A stretch of DNA of 64,000 nucleotides, taken from NCBI RefSeq assembly GCF_023700745.1, contig NZ_JAMPYG010000008.1:62001-126000 (forward strand). Direction: 5' to 3'. Shown one piece after another: positions 58,178 through 64,000 of this stretch. A program made the translations under genes and the position numbers. Each line of letters starts with the position of its first letter. Positions within the stretch are counted from its first letter, which is position 1. The DNA is from Rhodoferax sp. Lineage in GTDB: Bacteria > Pseudomonadota > Gammaproteobacteria > Burkholderiales > Burkholderiaceae_C. The notes beneath the pieces were generated by a model that searched no databases, had not been told where the DNA came from, and saw only the letters and a program-made list of their open reading frames with translations.

Positions 58178-59218
58178 ATGAGCAAAATCACTTCCTCTCG
58201 CGCCGCGAAGCTGGCCATCGTAATCGTGGCTGTCATTGCTCTGGGTCTCGGCGCCGCCTTCTTGTGGGCGCAGCGTTCCAACGGTCAGACTGGCCCGCTG
58301 CGTCTATACGGCAACGTCGACATCCGCGAGGTGCAACTGGCTTTCCGCCAGCCTGGGCGCGTGGCTGAAATGGCGTTCGACGAGGGCGATGCGGTCCGTG
58401 TCGGTACTCGCATGGCGACGCTGGACGCTCAGCCCTATCGCGACGCGCTGGCGTTCGCTGAAGCCTCGGTGCTGGTAGCACAGGCGGAACTCGCCAAACT
58501 GCGCCGCGGCTTGCGCCCACAGGAAATCATCCAGGCGAGGGAGGCATTGAAGCAAGCGCAGGCCGTCGCCATCGACACCGAGCGCAACTATCAACGCCAA
58601 AACAGTCTGCTCGCTTCGGGGGCCAGCAGTCAGCGCACGGTCGATGCCACCCGTACGGCGCGCGACCAGGCAGCCGCTGGCGTCGAGGCAGCGAAGGCCG
58701 CCCTGTCGCAGGCATCCGAAGGCTTTCGCAAGGAAGACATCGCCGCGGCAGAGGCGCGTCTGGCCGCAGCGCAAGCGGCACGGGCGCAAGCCACCACCGC
58801 TCTTGCGGACACCGAACTCCTGGCACCCAGCAATGGCACCGTGATCGCGCGCGCGCGTGAATCCGGCAGCATGGTTGCGAGCCAAAGCATGGTCTACAGC
58901 CTGAGCCTGGACAAGCCGGTTTACGTGCGCACCTACGTGGGCGAACCGGACTTGGGGCGCATCGCACCCGGCACTGTGGTGCGCGTCAAAAGCGATTCCT
59001 CGGAGAAGGTCTATCTCGGCCATATCGGCTTCATCTCGCCGCGCGCCGAATTCACCCCCAAGACGGTGGAAACGACAGATTTGCGCACCGACCTGGTATA
59101 CCGCCTGCGCATCGTCATTAATGAAGCCGACAGCGACGCCGCCCTGCGCCAGGGCATGCCGGTGACGATCGAGGTCGATGCGAAAGCCAGTACCGGCATC
59201 CCGGCGGGGGGACGTTGA
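58178..59218 (+). CDS. HlyD-family periplasmic adaptor (YbhG-like)
   Basis: A 346-residue membrane-fusion protein. An N-terminal anchor (residues ~10-30) is followed by the biotinyl-lipoyl half-motif VDIREVQLAFRQPGRV, a long Ala/Gln-rich coiled-coil hairpin (~85-215) and the closing half LLAPSNGTVIARARESGS, then a beta-barrel. It would link the ABC exporter of the inner membrane with the outer-membrane channel. ATGs at 58169 and 58178 are both possible; neither has a strong ribosome site. The next gene starts one base after its stop. Confidence 0.9.
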   Translation: MSKITSSRAAKLAIVIVAVIALGLGAAFLWAQRSNGQTGPLRLYGNVDIREVQLAFRQPGRVAEMAFDEGDAVRVGTRMATLDAQPYRDALAFAEASVLVAQAELAKLRRGLRPQEIIQAREALKQAQAVAIDTERNYQRQNSLLASGASSQRTVDATRTARDQAAAGVEAAKAALSQASEGFRKEDIAAAEARLAAAQAARAQATTALADTELLAPSNGTVIARARESGSMVASQSMVYSLSLDKPVYVRTYVGEPDLGRIAPGTVVRVKSDSSEKVYLGHIGFISPRAEFTPKTVETTDLRTDLVYRLRIVINEADSDAALRQGMPVTIEVDAKASTGIPAGGR

Positions 59219-59219
59219 A

Positions 59220-60988
<1,769 letters not shown>

Positions 60989-60992
<4 letters not shown>

Positions 60993-62158
60993 ACGGCACC
61001 TCAAAGCACAAAGACGGGAATGGACCACTGCAGACCGACCTGCGCCATTTTGATCTGCGGCGCTTGATGGCCCTGGTGTCCAAGGAAAGCTACCAGGCGC
61101 TGCGCGACCCCTCGACGCTGCTGATCGCGTTCGTGCTCCCGGTGGTGTTGCTGCTGCTGTTCGCCTATGCGGTGTCGCTGGATGCGAAGGATGTCCGTGT
61201 CGGCGTGGTGCTGGAGTCGCCCGGTGCTGCGGCGCAAGAGCTCGCGGCGGCCTTTGCCGGCACCCGGTTCCTGGATGCCCACTTCGCCCATGACCGGCGC
61301 GAAGTGGCCGATCAGCTGGTCTCAGGCCACCTGCGCGGCTACGTGGTGATTCCGCAGGATTTCGAGCAGCGTCTGACCCGGGGCGGCAGCGAGCCGCTGG
61401 TGCAGATCGTCACCGACGGCTCCTACCCCAATACTGCCAATTACGTCGAAAACTACGCCCGCGGCGTGGTTCAGTCCTGGCGCGCCGGGCTGGATGTCGC
61501 GGCGCCTGCGCAGGCCGTCATGCTGGAACCGCGCTACTGGTTCAACCCCGAGCTGGAAAGCCGCCGCGCACTGATCCCCGGCGCCATCGCCATCGTCATG
61601 ACCATCATCGGCACCATGCTGACTGCACTGGTGGTGGCGCGCGAATGGGAACGCGGCACCATGGAGGCAGTGCTGTCCACACCTGCCTCGGTGGCCGAAA
61701 TCCTGATCGGCAAGCTGCTGCCGTACTTCGTCCTAGGCATGCTGTCCACGCTGGGTGCGGCGGCGCTGGCGGTGCTCGTGTTCGGCGTCCCGATGCGTGG
61801 CTCCTTGCTGTCCCTGTTGCTCTTGTCGGCGGTGTTCATGGTGCCGGCACTGGGCCAGGGCCTGCTGATTTCTTCCTTGGCACGCAACCAGTTCCTGGCC
61901 GCGCAGATCGCGCTGTTCACGGGTTTTCTACCGGCTTTCATGCTGTCGGGCTTTCTGTATGAGATCGACGCGATGCCCGCGCCAATCCGGGCCATCACCC
62001 GGGTTGTTCCGGCGCGCTATTTCGTCGATTCGCTCAAGACCGTGTTCTTGGCCGGCGACATCTGGGCCGTGTTCCTGCCCAACCTGGCGGCCATGGCGGC
62101 GATCGGGGTGCTGTTCTTCGTGATCGCCAAGCGCGCCACGCGCAAGAACCTGGAGTGA
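60989..62158 (+). CDS. ABC-2 permease (YbhS-like)
   Basis: A 389-residue ABC-2 type membrane protein. One helix near residues 42-62 (STLLIAFVLPVVLLLLFAYA), a large periplasmic domain, then a cluster of five helices from about residue 190, with the typical EWERGTMEAVLSTP amphipathic segment between helices. It pairs with the second permease to form the transmembrane channel. Translationally coupled to the ATPase gene; the next gene starts 4 bases after the stop. Confidence 0.92.
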
Positions 62159-62162
62159 CGCG

Positions 62163-63281
62163 ATGTTGACTTCCGCATTCTCGTTCACCCGCCTGCGCGC
62201 CCAGTTCATCAAGGAAGTGCTCAGCGTCCTGCGCGATCCGCGCAGCCGCATGGTGGTGTTCGTGCCGCCGATCCTGCAGTTGCTGGTGTTCGCCTTTGCC
62301 GCGACGCTGGAAGTGCGCAACGTCGATATCGCCGTCTACGATCAGGATGCGGGGCGGTGGTCGCACGAGCTGGTACAGCGCCTGGACAGCGCCCGCTTCA
62401 TCACCCACGTCCGGCATGTCGACAGCCAGCAGCAGCTGCACGAGCTGATCGACCGTGGCGAGGTGATCGCCGCGCTCGCGATTCCCGTGGATTTCTCGCG
62501 CTCCATCGCCGCCGGCGAAAGTGGCCGCGCACAGGTACTGGTCGATGGCCGGCGCAGCAACTCCGGGCAGATCACCGTCGCCTACCTCTCCACCATTGCG
62601 GCCGATGTTGGTGCCGAGGTCGTGCCCGACGCCCAAGCACCGACGCCTGTGGTGGTGCGCCACTGGTTCAACCCGAATCTGGTCTACCGCTGGTTCATCG
62701 TGCCCGGCCTGACGGGCATCCTGGCGCTGTTCAGCGCGCTGCTCATCACCTCGCTGTCGATCGCGCGCGAACGTGAACTCGGCACCTTCGACCAGTTGCT
62801 GGTGTCGCCCACCTCTACGCCCGAAATCATCATCTCCAAGTCACTGCCGGCACTTGCCATTGGCACCTTGCTGGGCCTGTTCATGATCAGCGCGGGCGTA
62901 TTCCTGTTCGGCATCCCGTTTACGGGCTCGTTTGCACTCCTGCTCGCCAGTCTGGTGCTGTTCATCCTGTCGGTGGTCGGCATCGGTCTGATGATTTCCG
63001 CGGTCAGCATGACGCAGCAGCAGGCCATCCTGGGCGCGTTCGCCATCGGCGTGCCGGCGGTGCTGATGTCAGGCTTTGCGACGCCTGTGGAAAACATGCC
63101 CGTCGTTCTGCAATGGCTGGCTCAGGCCATTCCGCTGACCCACTTCCTCATCATCGTCGAAGGCAGCTTTCTCAAGGCCATGCCGCCCGGTGACATTCTC
63201 GCCAGCCTGTGGCCGCTGGCGGTCATCGCCCTCGCCACGCTGACGATGGCCACCGTATTCATCCGAGGACGCCTGCAATGA
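62163..63281 (+). CDS. ABC-2 permease (YbhR-like)
   Basis: A 372-residue ABC-2 membrane protein with the same plan as its neighbour: first helix around residues 24-44 (SRMVVFVPPILQLLVFAFA), a periplasmic domain, and five C-terminal helices after ERELGTFDQLLVSPTS. The two permeases are paralogous but clearly distinct. Its stop overlaps the start of the outer-membrane factor (ATGA at 63278-63281). Confidence 0.92.
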   Translation: MLTSAFSFTRLRAQFIKEVLSVLRDPRSRMVVFVPPILQLLVFAFAATLEVRNVDIAVYDQDAGRWSHELVQRLDSARFITHVRHVDSQQQLHELIDRGEVIAALAIPVDFSRSIAAGESGRAQVLVDGRRSNSGQITVAYLSTIAADVGAEVVPDAQAPTPVVVRHWFNPNLVYRWFIVPGLTGILALFSALLITSLSIARERELGTFDQLLVSPTSTPEIIISKSLPALAIGTLLGLFMISAGVFLFGIPFTGSFALLLASLVLFILSVVGIGLMISAVSMTQQQAILGAFAIGVPAVLMSGFATPVENMPVVLQWLAQAIPLTHFLIIVEGSFLKAMPPGDILASLWPLAVIALATLTMATVFIRGRLQ

Positions 63282-64000
63282 AATCCAAGACCCGCACTCC
63301 CTTTCTTCGCTCAACCATCACCGGCCTGCCCCCTGGGCGCGTGCGTCCGCTCGCATTGGCCCTGTCCTGCGTGCTGCTGACTGCCTGCGCAACCGTGGGC
63401 CCCGGCTACCGCGAGCCGCCACCGGTCGACGTCGGCAGCGGCTGGACCTTGCCGTTGGCAAGCGAATCCCAGTCCGCAGACTTGAGCCAATGGTGGTCTG
63501 TACTGGACGATCCAGTCCTCGATCGCCTGATGGCCACGGCGCTGGCACAGAACCTGGATCTGCGCCAGGCTGCGGCACGCATCGATGAGGCACGCGCCCT
63601 GCGCGATCGTGTGGCCGGCGACCGGCTTCCAACCGTCGGCGCTGGAGCCAGCGTCAACCGGCGCCGTCAAAGCGAGAACGGCCCCTTGCCCGTAGGCGCC
63701 ATCCCCGGTCTTGACGCCACGCAGACCATCTACGACGCGGGCTTCGACGCGGCCTGGGAGGCCGACTTGTTCGGGGCCAAGCGGCGCGCCCTGGAAGGCG
63801 CCAGCGCCCGCCTGCAGGCGACCGAAGCCGAAGCACAGGGCGTACGCATGCGTATCGTGGCCGAGGTCGCGCGCACCTGGTTCACCGCCGTCGGCGCCCG
63901 CTACGAGTTGCACGCACAACAGGCCACGCTGGATACGCTGCAGCAGACCTTTGAATTGGTGCGCCTGCGGCATGCGCTGGGCGACGCGTCGGCCGCCGAT
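63278..64000 (+). CDS. NodT-type outer-membrane efflux lipoprotein (3' partial)
   Basis: The frame is open to the window end: 241 codons are visible of an expected ~480. A signal peptide ends in a lipobox LLTAC with the Cys at about residue 37, followed by ATVGPGYREPP, typical of NodT/OprM-family lipoproteins. The first TolC-like repeat has QWWSVLDDPVLDRLMATALAQNLDL. It completes a tripartite exporter with the adaptor and the ABC complex; E. coli ybhGFSR lacks such a linked channel gene and presumably uses TolC. Confidence 0.9.
   Translation, partial: MKSKTRTPFLRSTITGLPPGRVRPLALALSCVLLTACATVGPGYREPPPVDVGSGWTLPLASESQSADLSQWWSVLDDPVLDRLMATALAQNLDLRQAAARIDEARALRDRVAGDRLPTVGAGASVNRRRQSENGPLPVGAIPGLDATQTIYDAGFDAAWEADLFGAKRRALEGASARLQATEAEAQGVRMRIVAEVARTWFTAVGARYELHAQQATLDTLQQTFELVRLRHALGDASAAD

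Overview
The window reads as chromosomal DNA of a betaproteobacterium, most likely Burkholderiales/Comamonadaceae of the Rhodoferax-Polaromonas type. This is an inference from protein flavour, the high and even GC of the coding regions, dense gene packing, and pairings such as a LysR regulator with glutaryl-CoA dehydrogenase and cytochrome b561 with YceI. No rRNA, tRNA, CRISPR array or intact mobile element was found. One structural RNA is clear: RNase P RNA on the minus strand at about 5527-5867.

Region by region. 1-9.6 kb is housekeeping: a NUDIX-MBL hydrolase cut by the window start, the peptidase MtfA, an RsuA-fold protein that has lost its catalytic residues, a D-Ala-D-Ala dipeptidase, an NhaR-like regulator, an IscR-like regulator lacking cluster ligands, rnpB, cysteine synthase, an FAD-dependent oxidoreductase and HtpX. 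9.7-16.9 kb holds a class V aminotransferase, a glutarate-catabolism module (LysR, GcdH, class III CoA-transferase) split by a hairpin-pair repeat, and a dioxygenase-esterase-unknown operon. 17-26.6 kb holds cytochrome b561 with two YceI proteins, HemG, a flavin reductase, a candidate small RNA, a ClC transporter, a DapB-like paralogue, a MarR regulator, Uup, alanine dehydrogenase and a DUF454 protein. 26.6-30.6 kb is a beta-alanine module (MmsA, omega-aminotransferase, divergent LysR). 30.6-40.6 kb carries transporters, a sugar-nucleotidyltransferase, a universal stress protein, PEP carboxykinase, threonine deaminase, an aldo-keto reductase and a GMC oxidoreductase. 40.8-44.4 kb is an orphan GspE-type ATPase overlapping a SrkA-type kinase.

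44.5-55.6 kb is a fatty-acid beta-oxidation operon under a TetR regulator with a good palindromic operator: acyl-CoA dehydrogenase, a FadN-type fused dehydrogenase/hydratase, thiolase and a second hydratase. A TlpA-like thioredoxin, a chalcone-isomerase-like protein and a thioesterase follow on the same strand; a convergent YciA thioesterase and an Atm1-type ABC exporter come next.

55.6-64 kb is accessory. It starts with dead genes: an IS630-family transposase with nonsense codons, a frameshift and deletions, then a scar joining the front of a PHA synthase gene to the back of an acetoacetyl-CoA reductase gene. After an AT-rich 305-bp gap comes an intact tripartite efflux operon resembling E. 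coli cecR-ybhGFSR plus a NodT-type outer-membrane channel that runs off the window end. The debris and the AT-rich border suggest that this operon was acquired together with a PHA locus that later decayed.

The most unusual signals are the two protein families that keep their fold but have lost active-site or cluster residues (2559-3356 and 4997-5521), a plus-strand terminator with no plus-strand gene in front of it (20131-20155, candidate small RNA), several unrelated palindromic repeat families (one inside a coding sequence), and a shared inverted 13-bp motif flanking the border of the efflux operon.
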